Assembly (NCBI RefSeq): GCF_000455325.1
Contig: NZ_HG322951.1
Span: 3,519,182-3,583,181 of the forward strand
Direction of reading: 5' to 3'
DNA from: Mycolicibacterium septicum DSM 44393
GTDB taxonomy: Bacteria; Actinomycetota; Actinomycetes; Mycobacteriales; Mycobacteriaceae
Length of the DNA: 64,000 bases
Part shown: positions 38,591 to 48,822 of the stretch, piece after piece
Numbering within the stretch: position 1 is the first letter of the stretch
Layout: every line of letters starts with the position of its first letter
The notes under the pieces: model-generated
Seen by the model: the letters and a program-made list of their open reading frames with translations, nothing else
Told to the model about the DNA's origin: nothing
The model's database searches: none
Made by a program: the position numbers and the translations under genes

Positions 38591-38617
38591 GGTACACAAT
38601 CGTACCATTTTCGGTAC
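38591..38617. repeat. Three GTAC-core sites spaced 11 bp apart
   Basis: GGTAC at 38591, GTACC at 38602 and GGTAC at 38613 alternate in direction with 6-bp spacers, so each neighbouring pair forms an inverted repeat and all three lie on the same face of the helix. It looks like a multimeric protein-binding array; the protein is unknown. A single GGTACC also occurs at 39070. Confidence 0.5.
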
Positions 38618-38987
38618 GCGCGTAAGCGGAACATGAATTGGGTTCAGCTACGGTTTCGATAGTTTGCGTGGCGGTGGCCAGCTAACTAATTGAAGACTTC
38701 CTATGAATTAACTGAGAGTGGTGAATTGAACACGGATATCGAATCATGGACAACCTGCGAAAAGGTGTTTCAGCGCGCGATACTAGCGAAAAACTAGTTA
38801 GCGGAACAATTTCTGCGGCCGAGTGGTGGCGCCGGATCGGGCGACGAAAGCGTCTGTAGTGCAAGCAGATTCGTGCTTTTTGAGGCGTGGTGGTTGGGCC
38901 GCTCGGGGTCTCGCTGGGGAAAACGTCTGCCGCTGCTACTTTTCAACAATGGGCGAGTCCAGCGAACATGCAAGCAATTTTGCGATC

Positions 38988-39004
38988 AGATGTTTCCAAC
39001 ATCT
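38988..39004. repeat. AGATGTT/AACATCT palindrome upstream of the PKS gene
   Basis: Perfect 7-bp arms with spacer TCC, 168 bp before the PKS start. As DNA it could be an operator; as RNA it would form a small hairpin in the leader. Confidence 0.45.
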
Positions 39005-39172
39005 AGGTTGGGCCACGCGCTAGGCTACGAAGCCGCGTTGGCAACGACTCGAACCGGATACGGGGATTCGGTACCGTGCGTCGATGGCGACGTAGCGCAC
39101 TTTCTTTTGCGCGTCCTAAGTACGTTGATCGGAGCTTTGCTCAAAGATCGCATCGAGAGAGGTTGAGCCTAC

Positions 39173-42100
39173 TTGGCCGAGACACCAGCCACCCCAATTG
39201 CCGTTATCGGCATGGGCTGCCGGCTCCCGGGTGGGATCGAATCCCCCGACCAGTTGTGGGCTGCGCTGCTGCAGGGTGACGACTTGGTCACCGAGGTTCC
39301 CGCGACCCGATGGGATGCCGAGGAGTTCTACGATCCCGAGCCGGGCGTGCCGGGGCGTTCGGTGTCGAAGTGGGGCGCCTTCCTTGATGACGTTGCCGGG
39401 TTCGACGCGGGGTTTTTCGGGATCAGTGAGCGCGAGGCGACCGCCATCGATCCGCAGCACCGTCTGCTCCTGGAGACCGCATGGGAAGCCATCGAGCACG
39501 CCGGTATCGACCCGGCGACGCTGTCCGGTTCGTTGACCGGCGTCTTCATGGGTCTGACTCACGGCGATTACCAACTGCTTGCCGCTGATGCCCACTCGAT
39601 CGAGGGGCCGTACGGCTTCACCGGCAACAACTTCAGCCTGGCGTCCGGCCGGATCGCCTACCATCTGGGCGCCCATGGCCCCGCCTATTCGGTGGACTCT
39701 GCCTGTTCATCGAGCCTGCTGGCCGTACACAACGCATGCCGCAGCCTGCATGACGGCGAGAGTGACCTGGCACTGGCCGGCGGTGTCTGCATCGTGCTCG
39801 AGCCCCGGAAGCTGGCCTCGGGTTCGGCGCAGGGAATGTTGTCGCCCACGGGGCGCTGCCACGCGTTCGACGCGGCGGCGGACGGATTCGTGGCCGGCGA
39901 GGCATCGGCGGTCCTGCTGCTCAAGCGTCTGGCCGATGCCGAACGCGACGGCGACCGCGTCCTGGCGGTCGTCCGTGGCACCGCGGCGAATCAGGACGGT
40001 CGCACCGTCAACATCGCCACCCCGTCGCGCGATGCGCAGGTGGCCGTCTACCGGGCCGCGCTGGCGGCGGGGGCCATCGACCCCACCACCGTCGGACTCG
40101 TCGAGGCGCACGGCACCGGAACGCCGGTCGGCGACCCGATCGAATTCGCCAGTCTGGCCGCCGTCTACGGGACAGCCGCGCCGTGCGCGCTCGGGTCGTC
40201 CAAGACCAACTTCGGGCACAGCCAGTCGGCGTCGGGCGCGGTCGGTTTGATGAAGGCCGTGCTCGCGTTGCAGCACGGCACCGTTCCGCCCAACCTGCAT
40301 TTCACCCAGTTTCCCGACGCGATGGCGCAGATCGAGACCGACCTGTTCGTGCCGCAGGAAACAGTGGACTGGCCGGTGGTCGGGGCGCACCCTCGCCGGG
40401 CCGCGGTGTCGTCGTACGGGTTGTCCGGGACCAACGTGCACGCTGTGCTGGAACAGGCCGTCGCGGTCGGCGCCACCACAGCGGCCGCCGACGGCGAGAG
40501 CGACCGGCCCGCGGGTTCGTCGTTGTTCGTGCTGTCGGCGACGTCGGCAGACGAATTGCGACGGACGGCCGGACGGCTCGCAGATTGGCTGGCCGACCGC
40601 GCCGATGTCAACCTCACCGACCTGGCGTACACGCTGGCGCGCCGCCGGGCACACCGACCGGTACGCACCGCGGTGCTCGCCGACGACCGGGGAACTCTGA
40701 TTTCGGGACTGCGCGAGATCGCGGACGGCGAGCAACCCCATGAACCCGCGGTCGGCCAGGACGACCGCGGACCGGTGTGGGTGTTCTCCGGGCAGGGATC
40801 GCAATGGGCGGGGATGGGGGCCGGTCTGCTGGCCTCCGAACCCGCCTTCGCCGCCACGGTCGCGCAGATCGAACCGCTGATCGCGCGTGAATCGGGGTTC
40901 TCGGTGACCGAGGCGATGTCGGCACCTGACGTGGTGTCCGGCATCGACCGGGTACAACCCACGGTGTTCGCGATCCAGGTGGCCCTGGCGGCCAGTCTGC
41001 AGAGCAGCGGAGTGAAGCCCGGTGCCGTGATCGGACACTCGATGGGCGAGGTCGCCGCCGCGGTCGTGTCCGGCGTGCTGTCGCTCGAGGACGGTGTGAA
41101 GGTCATCTGCCGCCGGTCGCGGCTGATGTCGACGATCGCCGGGGCGGGCGCGATGGCGTCGGTGCAACTGCCGGCCCAGCAAGTGCTGTCCGAGCTGGCC
41201 GCGCGCGGTGTCAACGACGTTGTGCTGGCGGTGGTCGCCTCACCCAGCTCAACCGTGGTGGGTGGGGCCAAGGAGTCGATCCGCACGCTGGTCGCCGATT
41301 GGGAAAGCCGCGACATCATGGCCCGCGAGGTGGCCGTGGACGTCGCTTCCCACACCCCGGAGGTCGATCCGATCCTGGACGAGCTCGCCGACGAGCTCGC
41401 GGACCTGGACCCGGCGGAACCCACGATCCCGTATTACTCGGCGACCCTGTACGACCCGCGTGATCTGGCCGACTGGGACGCGGACTACTGGGTGGACAAC
41501 CTGCGCCACACGGTTCGGTTCGCCGCGGCGGTGCAGGCCGCGCTCGAGGACGGCTTCCGGGTCTTCACCGAGCTCTCGCCCCACCCGCTGCTGACCCACG
41601 CGGTGGACCAGACGGCCCGCGCACTCGACATCCCGCACGAAGTTCTGGCGACCCTGCGCCGGGAACAGGAATTCCCGGGCGGCCTGCTTCCGGTGGTGGC
41701 CGACCTGCACAGCGCCGGCGCGCAGATCGACTTCGGAGCGCTCTACCCGCACGGTCGGCTCGTCGATGCGCCATTGCCCACCTGGAATCGGCAGCAGTTG
41801 ATGCTCGTCCGCGACCCCAACGAACTGGCCCCCGGTGGGGCCGTTCTCGCGGTGCACCCATTGCTGGGTGCCCATGTGCGGCTCGCCGAGGAACCCGAAC
41901 GCCACGTGTGGCAGGCCGATGTGGGCACAGGAACTCAGCCGTGGCTGGGAGATCACCAGGTGCACAACGTTGCCGCACTTCCGGGCGCGGCCTACTGCGA
42001 GATGGCCCTGGCGGCGGGACGCGCGGTACTCGGTGACGACGTCGAGGTCCGTGATGTGTCCTTCGACCAGATGCTTCTGCTCGAAGAGACGACCTCGGTT

Positions 42101-45100
42101 TCGACGGCCGCCACGGTGGCCGGGCCGGACAGTGTCGAGTTCACCGTGGAGACGCTCGAACAGGGCGAGCGGGTGCGCCGCGCAGGCGCCCGGCTGCACC
42201 GCCAAGAGGCCGCCGAGACGGCGGACCGACCCGGCTACGATCTCGACGCACTGTTCGCCTCGCATCGGCAGCGCATCGAAGGTGCCGAGATGCGGGCCGC
42301 CTACGACGAGCGTGGCATCCACTACGGCCCGGCATTCGCCGGGCTGGTGGCCGCTCATCTGCCCGACGGATCGGACGGTCCCGTCGACACCGTGCTCGCC
42401 GAAGTCGCGCTGCCGGGATCCATCCGTTCGCAGCAGGGCATCTACGAAATCCACCCGGCGTTGCTGGATGCCTGCTTCCAGGCGGCCGGGGCTCATCCGG
42501 GCCTGCGGGGTGATGACACCGGCACGCTGATGCTGCCGCTGGGTGTGCGACGGATTCGGGCCTACGGCTCGACCCGCGGTGTTCGCTACTGCCTGGTGCG
42601 GGTCACCGACGTCAGCGCGACGGCCGTCGAGGTCGACGTCGACCTCCTCGACGAGCAGGGCGCCGTGATGCTCGGCATCGGCGGACTGCAGTTGGGCACG
42701 GGCATCTCGTCGAGCGGGCAGCGTGAGCGCACCCTCAACGACCGACTGCTGGCCGTGGAATGGCGCCAGCAGGAACTGCCGGAACCCGACTTCCACGAGC
42801 CGGGGCGTTGGCTGCTGATCAGCACCGCCGATGCGGCTGATCTGACGGCGACCAGGTTGGCCGACGCGTTGAAGAGCCACAAGGCCGACGTCACCACCAT
42901 GGCGTGGCCGAAGCGGTCCGATCACGCGGCCAATGCCGCGCGGCTGCGCGAATACCTGGCCGCCCGGCCGTTCAGCGATGTGCTCGTGGTGACCGCGCCA
43001 CGCAACGCCGTCACCGACGAACAATCCGGAATCCGCGGCGGCGACACCGTGCGCCACCTCGTGCACATCGTGCGTGAGTTGCCCGAAGTGCACGGCGAAC
43101 CGCCGCGTCTGCATGTCCTCACCCGCAATGCCCAGACCGTGTTGGCCGAGGACACCGCGAACTTGGAAGAGGCCGGACTTCGAGGCCTGATCCGGGTGAT
43201 CGGTGTCGAGCACCCGCGGCTGCGGGCCAGCCAGATCGATGTCGACGATTACACCGACCCGGCCCGGGTGGTGGCGCAACTGCTGGCCGGTTCCGACGAG
43301 GACGAGACGGCCTGGCGCGGCGGGAATTGGTATGTGGCACGGCTGATCCCGGGCCCGTTGCGGCCAGAGGAACGGCGTACCACCGTGGTCAACCCGGCGC
43401 GGGAAGGCATGCGGCTACAGATCCGCACACCCGGTGACATCCAATCCCTGGAGTTGGCAGCCTTCGAACGTTCGGCACCCGGGCCCGGACAGATCGAGGT
43501 GTCGGTCCGGGCGTCGAATCTGAACTTCGCCGATGTTCTGGTGGCGTTCGGGCGGTATCCCAGCTTCGAGGGGCGCCTGCCCAAGCTGGGCGCCGACTTC
43601 GCGGGTGTCGTGACCGCGGTGGGGCCGGGGGTGGTCAGCCATCAGGTCGGTGATCAGGTGGGTGGAATCTCGGCCGACGGTGCGTGGGCGACATTCGTCA
43701 CGTGCGATGCCAACATGGCCGTGACGTTGCCGACGAGCGTGCCGGTCAACCGGGCCGCCGCAGTGCCCAGTGCACATGCCACCGCGTGGTACGGCCTGCA
43801 CGACCTGGCCAGGATCTCGGCCGGCGACAAGGTGCTGATCCATTCCGCCACCGGCGGTGTCGGTCAGGCGGCGATCGCCATCGCCCGGGCGGCCGGCGCG
43901 GAGATCTTCGCCACCGCAGGCAGCGAGGCGCGGCGGGACTTGTTGCGGGACATGGGGATCGACCATGTCTACGATTCGCGGAGCACCGGATTCGCCGAGG
44001 CGATCCGGCGTGACACCGATGGTTACGGCGTGGACATCGTGCTGAACTCGCTGACCGGGGCGGCCCAGCGGGCCGGTCTGGAACTGCTGTCCTTCGGCGG
44101 CCGGTTCGTCGAGATCGGCAAGCGTGACATCTATGGCGACACCCGGATGGGACTGTTCCCGTTCCGCCGCAACCTCTCGTTCTATGCCGTGGACCTGGCG
44201 CTGCTCGCGCTGACCGAGCCGGATACCGTGCGCCGGCTGCTGGAGGTCTGCTACGCGCGGATCGCCGACGGCACACTTCCGCTGCCGCAGACCACCCACT
44301 ACCCGTTGCAGGACGGCGCCACCGCCATCCGTGTGATGGGGGCGGCCGAGCACACCGGCAAGCTGGTGCTCGACATCCCCGAGGGCGGCCAGATCCCCGC
44401 TGTGGTCCCGCCGGAGGAGGCACCCGCATTCCGCTCGGACGGCGCCTATGTGGTGACCGGAGGCCTGGGCGGTCTGGGATTGTTCCTCGCCGAGCAGCTC
44501 GCGGCCGCCGGTTGTGGCCGGATCGTGCTCAACGGCCGATCCGCGCCGTCGCCCGAGGCGAAGGCGGTCATCGACCGGATCCGGCACGCCGGAACCGAGG
44601 TGGCCGTGGAGCTGGGCGACATTGCCGAACCGGACACGGCCGTTCGGCTGGTCGACGTGGCCTGCGCAACGGGGCTGCCGCTGCGCGGCGTGTTGCACGG
44701 TGCTGCCGTGGTCGAGGACGCGGTGCTGGCCAACATCACCGATGATCTGGTCGAAAGCGACTGGGCGCCCAAGGTTTACGGGGCCTGGAATCTGCACAGC
44801 GCCACGGCGCGGCAGTCACTGGACTGGTTCTGCTCGTTCTCCTCGGCGGCGGCGCTGGTCGGCTCGCCGGGTCAGGGCGCGTACGCCGCGGCCAACAGCT
44901 GGCTGGACGCGTTCAGCCATTGGCGGCGCAGCCAGGGGCTACCGGCCGTGGCGATCGCCTGGGGGCCGTGGTCGGAGATCGGCCGCGGTACCGGTCTGGC
45001 CGCGGGTTCGGGTGCGGCGATCTCGCCCGAAGAGGGCGCGTACGCGTTCATGACCCTGCTGCGCCACAACCGCGCGTACAGCGGGTATGCACCGGTGCTC

Positions 45101-45475
45101 GGGACACCGTGGCTGCACGCGTTCGCGCAGAACAGCCGATTCGCCGAGGCGTTCGCGGCCACGGGCAACGGCCGGGGTGGGGCGGGCAGCGCGTTCCTTT
45201 CCGAATTGCGCGCCCTTCCGCAGGCCGAATGGCAGACCAGGATGCGCCGGATGATCGCCGAGCAGATCAGCATGATCCTGCGCCGATCAGTAGATCCCGA
45301 CCGTCCGCTGGCCGAATACGGTCTCGATTCGCTCGGCACTCTGGAAGTGCGTACCCGGATCGAAGCCGAAACCGGTATCCGTATCGGCGCAACGGATATC
45401 AGCACCATCCGGGTCCTGGCCGAACGACTCTGCGAGGCCCTGGCACCGGATTCTCCCGTATCGGTTCCGTCGTGA
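39173..45475 (+). CDS. MAS-like iterative type I polyketide synthase (Pks5 type)
   Basis: 2100-residue single-module synthase that elongates a fatty acyl starter with methylmalonyl-CoA to make methyl-branched fatty acids. Domain order is KS (C178; EAHGTGTPVGDP; KTNFGHSQS), AT (GHSMGE, S623; VASH motif suggesting methylmalonyl), DH (H928 in DHQVHNVAALPG), ER (NAD(P)H motif around GGVGQ, about 1560), KR (TGGLGGLG, about 1760; catalytic GQGAYAAANSW) and ACP (S2053 in GLDSLGT). There is no thioesterase; release would rely on PapA acyltransferases. TTG start at 39173. It is similar to Mas and to Pks5 (Rv1527c), and sits at the same chromosomal place as the latter. Confidence 0.93.
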   Translation: MAETPATPIAVIGMGCRLPGGIESPDQLWAALLQGDDLVTEVPATRWDAEEFYDPEPGVPGRSVSKWGAFLDDVAGFDAGFFGISEREATAIDPQHRLLLETAWEAIEHAGIDPATLSGSLTGVFMGLTHGDYQLLAADAHSIEGPYGFTGNNFSLASGRIAYHLGAHGPAYSVDSACSSSLLAVHNACRSLHDGESDLALAGGVCIVLEPRKLASGSAQGMLSPTGRCHAFDAAADGFVAGEASAVLLLKRLADAERDGDRVLAVVRGTAANQDGRTVNIATPSRDAQVAVYRAALAAGAIDPTTVGLVEAHGTGTPVGDPIEFASLAAVYGTAAPCALGSSKTNFGHSQSASGAVGLMKAVLALQHGTVPPNLHFTQFPDAMAQIETDLFVPQETVDWPVVGAHPRRAAVSSYGLSGTNVHAVLEQAVAVGATTAAADGESDRPAGSSLFVLSATSADELRRTAGRLADWLADRADVNLTDLAYTLARRRAHRPVRTAVLADDRGTLISGLREIADGEQPHEPAVGQDDRGPVWVFSGQGSQWAGMGAGLLASEPAFAATVAQIEPLIARESGFSVTEAMSAPDVVSGIDRVQPTVFAIQVALAASLQSSGVKPGAVIGHSMGEVAAAVVSGVLSLEDGVKVICRRSRLMSTIAGAGAMASVQLPAQQVLSELAARGVNDVVLAVVASPSSTVVGGAKESIRTLVADWESRDIMAREVAVDVASHTPEVDPILDELADELADLDPAEPTIPYYSATLYDPRDLADWDADYWVDNLRHTVRFAAAVQAALEDGFRVFTELSPHPLLTHAVDQTARALDIPHEVLATLRREQEFPGGLLPVVADLHSAGAQIDFGALYPHGRLVDAPLPTWNRQQLMLVRDPNELAPGGAVLAVHPLLGAHVRLAEEPERHVWQADVGTGTQPWLGDHQVHNVAALPGAAYCEMALAAGRAVLGDDVEVRDVSFDQMLLLEETTSVSTAATVAGPDSVEFTVETLEQGERVRRAGARLHRQEAAETADRPGYDLDALFASHRQRIEGAEMRAAYDERGIHYGPAFAGLVAAHLPDGSDGPVDTVLAEVALPGSIRSQQGIYEIHPALLDACFQAAGAHPGLRGDDTGTLMLPLGVRRIRAYGSTRGVRYCLVRVTDVSATAVEVDVDLLDEQGAVMLGIGGLQLGTGISSSGQRERTLNDRLLAVEWRQQELPEPDFHEPGRWLLISTADAADLTATRLADALKSHKADVTTMAWPKRSDHAANAARLREYLAARPFSDVLVVTAPRNAVTDEQSGIRGGDTVRHLVHIVRELPEVHGEPPRLHVLTRNAQTVLAEDTANLEEAGLRGLIRVIGVEHPRLRASQIDVDDYTDPARVVAQLLAGSDEDETAWRGGNWYVARLIPGPLRPEERRTTVVNPAREGMRLQIRTPGDIQSLELAAFERSAPGPGQIEVSVRASNLNFADVLVAFGRYPSFEGRLPKLGADFAGVVTAVGPGVVSHQVGDQVGGISADGAWATFVTCDANMAVTLPTSVPVNRAAAVPSAHATAWYGLHDLARISAGDKVLIHSATGGVGQAAIAIARAAGAEIFATAGSEARRDLLRDMGIDHVYDSRSTGFAEAIRRDTDGYGVDIVLNSLTGAAQRAGLELLSFGGRFVEIGKRDIYGDTRMGLFPFRRNLSFYAVDLALLALTEPDTVRRLLEVCYARIADGTLPLPQTTHYPLQDGATAIRVMGAAEHTGKLVLDIPEGGQIPAVVPPEEAPAFRSDGAYVVTGGLGGLGLFLAEQLAAAGCGRIVLNGRSAPSPEAKAVIDRIRHAGTEVAVELGDIAEPDTAVRLVDVACATGLPLRGVLHGAAVVEDAVLANITDDLVESDWAPKVYGAWNLHSATARQSLDWFCSFSSAAALVGSPGQGAYAAANSWLDAFSHWRRSQGLPAVAIAWGPWSEIGRGTGLAAGSGAAISPEEGAYAFMTLLRHNRAYSGYAPVLGTPWLHAFAQNSRFAEAFAATGNGRGGAGSAFLSELRALPQAEWQTRMRRMIAEQISMILRRSVDPDRPLAEYGLDSLGTLEVRTRIEAETGIRIGATDISTIRVLAERLCEALAPDSPVSVPS

Positions 45476-45557
45476 TGACGGCATGCGCGAGGTGGTCCAC
45501 GGTCGGCCCGCCGACGTGCATCCCGTCCAGCGTGGTCGTCAAGACAGGAGATGCGTA

Positions 45558-46421
45558 GTGGTTTCGATGAAGCCGATTCACGACTGGTCGGGTGAACCCG
45601 GCGAAGTGGTCTCGTGGAGCCCCTCGCGGGCTTCGGTGGCCAAGATGGCCGAAGCGCCGGTCAGCGATGTGCCGGTGAGCTATCAGCAGGAACAACATCT
45701 GCTGGCTTTCCGCAAGCACACGTCACAGGGCACCGACATGGCGCGCCTCAACATCCCGGCCTGGGATGTCCCGGGCCGCTGCGATCTTCGTGCGATGTCC
45801 CATGTGGTCAACGCCTACCTGCGTCGGCACGACACGTTCCACAGCTGGTTCGAGTACACCGACGACGGGCAGATCCTTCGGCGCACCGTCGAGAACCCGC
45901 GGGACATCAAGTTCGTGCCGACCAAGCACGGAGAGATGTCGGCAGTCCAGTGGCGCGAACACATCCTTGCGACACCGGATCCGTGGCAGTGGGACTGCTT
46001 CCGTTTCGGGATCATCCAGCGGGACAGTCATTTCACCATGTACATCAGCGTCGACCATGTCCACACCGACGCGATGTTCATGGGTCTGGCCTTCGTCGAG
46101 ATCCATATGATGTACCAGGCGCTGGTTCACGGTGCGGCACCGCTGCCACTGCCCGCGGCCGGCAGCTACGACCGATACTGCCGGCAACAGCGGGAGTACA
46201 CCGCAGGCCTCGATGCGGATTCGCCGGAAGTGCGGGAGTGGATCTCGTTCCTGCAGGCCAACGGCGGCATCGCTGGGTATCGGCACCCGGACCCCAGACG
46301 GAACTGGACATCGCCGAGCCCCGGGCCCGTGGCGAGCTGGGCCGCTGGGTGGATGAACGTGCAGCCATGCCACTGGATCCCGAGCGCGGCCCGGGCTGGC
46401 ACATGGGTGTGCTGCCGATGA
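45558..46421 (+). pseudogene. papA (PapA3-like), 5' half only, fused out of frame to another papA
   Basis: The N-terminal half of a polyketide-associated acyltransferase of the trehalose-ester group. It starts with GTG at 45558, seven bases after AGGAG. Conserved features are VPVSYQQEQHLLAFRKH and the catalytic HxxxD, H167-D171 (SVDHVHTDAMF). Homology ends at about residue 236 (WISFLQANGG, nt 46267). The next 51 codons are out-of-frame reading of a second papA gene. The floor loop and C-terminal half of the normal roughly 470-residue enzyme are missing, so it is most likely inactive. 82 bp follow the PKS stop. Confidence 0.8.
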
Positions 46422-47410
46422 CGGACGGTTCGACCGCGATCTGCCTGGTGGGTTCGCACTGTCTGGGTGACGGCGGTGGCGGGATCCTGACGATTCTCGA
46501 TTCGGTGTACGGCAACAAGACCGATTTCGGTCATCCCACGCCGTCGTCCAGGACCCGGTGGCGGGCGATCAGGGCGGATCTGCGCGAATCGTTGCGGGGC
46601 GCTCCCGAACTGGGTCGCACGGTGGTGGCCGCGACCAGACTCGCGCGGCGGCGGCGCGGCGACATCTCACGCTCGGGCGCGGCCCGGCCGAAGGTGGTCG
46701 CCGGCGCCGACGACCGGGTATACATGCCGGCGGTCACCGCGTACGTCAGCGTCGAGGACTGGGACCTGAGGGCCAAAACCCTTGGTGGAAACAGTTATTC
46801 GCTGGTAGCCGGGCTGGCCGCGAGACTTGCGGAATCGATGGGGCGGGTTCGGGCCGAGGACGGTGCGGTCACGCTCAACATTCCACAGAACGATCGCACC
46901 CTGGAGCGGGACACCCGAGCCAACGCGGTGCGACTGGTCAATGTCGCGATCGACCCCACAAGGGTGACCTCCGACCTGTCCGATGCCCGCGCGGCGATCA
47001 AACAGGGCTTGGCCACCGCCCGTGACGTGCCGGACGAGACGTTGCAGCTGCTTCCGCTGACTCCGTTCATCCCGAAACGGGTGGTGCGCAAGATGGCTGA
47101 CGTGGTGTTCGGTTTCGCGGCCGACCTTCCGGTGTCGTGCTCCAACATGGGGGTGGTCCCATCGGCGGTGGCGCTCGCTGACGGCACCGAGGCCGACTAT
47201 CTCTATTTCCGGGGAATCGATCGGTACGCCACCCGAGGAGCCCTCGAGCAGCGTTGCGGCCTGCTCACCGTGGTCGCCTGCCAGGTCGAGAACAAGGTTT
47301 CGCTCAGCGTCGTCGGCTACGAACCGGGTTCGGAGAACTCCACGCCGTGGTTGCACGAAAAGGTCGCCAAGGTACTGGCCGACTTCGAACTGACCGGCAC
47401 GATCGAGTAG
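46268..47410 (+). pseudogene. papA (second type), 3' fragment lacking its N-terminus
   Basis: This frame carries the last two thirds of an acyltransferase closely related to the intact gene at 47417. It reads RWVSAPGPQTELDIAEPRARGELG and then SHCLGDGGGG, with the HxxxDG catalytic motif, and ends ...ADFELTGTIE. About the first 80-85 residues of the family are missing and replaced by the 5' half of another papA in a different frame (minus-one relation). An internal start such as the ATG within RAAMPLDPERGPGWHMG could give a shortened product, but it would lack the N-terminal strands. It ends 6 bp before the next papA. Confidence 0.75.
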
Positions 47411-47416
47411 GCACCG

Positions 47417-48808
47417 ATGAGCAGATCCTTCTCTTTCGCAAAGCTGTTCAACTCGCCCGGAGCACCGCCGGAACACCGACTTGCGTTGTGGGACGAGGCG
47501 GCGGTGCGCACGATGCGCGCAACAGGCCGGGTGCAGGTCATGCAGTGCTCGTGGGTCTACGACCATCCCGTCGACATCGACGGGATCCGACGCTTCCACC
47601 AGAATTTCGGCAGCGGACTGTTCGGCCGGCGGATCGAGCGTTCGCCGTTGCCCTTCGGCCGCTACCGCTGGGTGTCCGCGTTGGGGCCGCAGGCGCCGCT
47701 CGACATCGCCGAGCCCCGTACGCGGGCCGAGATCGGCGACTGGCTCGACGAGCGTGCGCAACTGCCGATCGACCCGGAAAGCGGCCCCGGCTGGCATATG
47801 GGTGTGCTGCCGGTGACCGATGGCTCGACCGCGATCACCGTGGTGGTTTCGCACTGCCTGGGTGACGGTGTCGGGGGAGTGATGGTCATTGCCGACGCGA
47901 TCGCCGGCAGGCAGCCCGACCTCGGCTATCCGATGCCGAACTCGCGCAGCAGATTACGCACGGCCGCCCAGGATGTACGAGACACCTTGGCCGCCGTGCC
48001 GGAGGTGGCTCGAACTGCCGCCACCGGGGTGCAGATGCTGCGCCGGCGAGATCCCGATGCACCCGCGCAGACGGCCGCACCGACTCGGCGGCCGGTGCCG
48101 GGCGGCGACGAACAGGTGGTGCTGCCGTCGATCTCGGTGTTCGTCGACCTCGCGGACTGGAATGTGCGCGCCGAAACCGTCGGCGGCAACAGCTATTCGA
48201 TGCTGGCCAGCTTCGCGGCCAGACTGGGGGAGCGGATGAGTCGGTCCGCTGCGGACGGCAACATCACGCTGCTCATCGCGGTGAACGACCGGACCGACGG
48301 TGACACCCGGGCCAATGCGATGTTGCTCGCCACCGCACGGGTTGACCCGATGTCGGTGACAACCGATCAGTCCGGTGCCCGCGGAGTGATACGGCAGGCG
48401 TTCAAGGCGTTGCGCGATGTGCCCGACGAGACCCTGCAACTGCTGCCGTTGACCCCTCTCGTGCCGAAGCGTGTGCTCAAGCAGGTCGCCGACGGCTTCC
48501 TGGGGAACGCCGACCTACCGGTATCGTGTTCGAATCTGGGCGACCTGACATCCGACGTGACCCGAGTGGACGGTACGGAGGCCGAGTACATCGTGTTCCG
48601 TGGCGTGGATCAGGGCACTACGCGCCAGGAGTTGGAGGACACCGACGGGCAGCTGGTGCTCGTGTCTTCGCGAGTCGGCGGCAAGGTATCCATCGGGATC
48701 ACCGGATATCAGGCGGGCGAACAGAATTCGAAGGCGAGGTTGGCCGAGTTGACGGCAAAGACCCTGGCCGAGTTCGATCTCACCGGCGAAATTGACTGGA
48801 ACAGCTGA
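47417..48808 (+). CDS. PapA-type acyltransferase (condensation-domain fold)
   Basis: 463 residues; catalytic HxxxDG at H146-D150-G151 (VVSHCLGDGVGG). Members transfer acyl chains from a PKS ACP or CoA to sugar or diol hydroxyls. The second domain includes GGNSYSMLASFAARLGERM and NDRTDGDTRANAM, then LLPLTPLVPKRVLKQVADGFLGNADLPVSCSNLGD. It is closely related to the 3' fragment just upstream, so they are tandem duplicates. The FAAL gene follows 14 bp later in the same operon. Confidence 0.88.
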   Translation: MSRSFSFAKLFNSPGAPPEHRLALWDEAAVRTMRATGRVQVMQCSWVYDHPVDIDGIRRFHQNFGSGLFGRRIERSPLPFGRYRWVSALGPQAPLDIAEPRTRAEIGDWLDERAQLPIDPESGPGWHMGVLPVTDGSTAITVVVSHCLGDGVGGVMVIADAIAGRQPDLGYPMPNSRSRLRTAAQDVRDTLAAVPEVARTAATGVQMLRRRDPDAPAQTAAPTRRPVPGGDEQVVLPSISVFVDLADWNVRAETVGGNSYSMLASFAARLGERMSRSAADGNITLLIAVNDRTDGDTRANAMLLATARVDPMSVTTDQSGARGVIRQAFKALRDVPDETLQLLPLTPLVPKRVLKQVADGFLGNADLPVSCSNLGDLTSDVTRVDGTEAEYIVFRGVDQGTTRQELEDTDGQLVLVSSRVGGKVSIGITGYQAGEQNSKARLAELTAKTLAEFDLTGEIDWNS

Positions 48809-48822
48809 GGAAGGCTGAATCG

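Larger units (their letters stand above)
38221..39172. other. Long gene-free leader before the lipid cluster
   Basis: About 950 bp without a convincing gene, noticeably richer in A+T than the flanks, especially 38540-38820. Short open frames at 38361-38531, 38682-38864 (minus) and 38873-39166 have no recognisable features and atypical composition. The region holds the lipL terminator, a CRP-like site, the TCCCA/TGGGA operator, a phased GGTAC array, an ACTAG/CTAGT repeat near 38783 and the palindrome at 38988-39004. It looks like a regulatory region, possibly also silenced by Lsr2 because of its AT content (inference). Confidence 0.7.

Noticed and set aside
38873..39166. 97-codon open frame just before the PKS gene
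   Set aside because: No ribosome-binding sequence, no recognisable domain, atypical composition, and it overlaps a palindrome. It is treated as part of the non-coding leader.
41940..41985. Apparent loss of the glycine in the PKS dehydratase motif HxxxGxxxxP (N in its place)
   Set aside because: The same DHQ-HNVAALPGA arrangement is, from memory, normal in Mas/Pks5-type synthases, so it is not evidence of an inactive domain.
45558..47410. Programmed frameshift producing one long PapA fusion
   Set aside because: The two frames overlap with the right minus-one relation, but no slippery heptamer or downstream structure is evident, and the halves are non-equivalent parts of two different papA types. 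A deletion is simpler.
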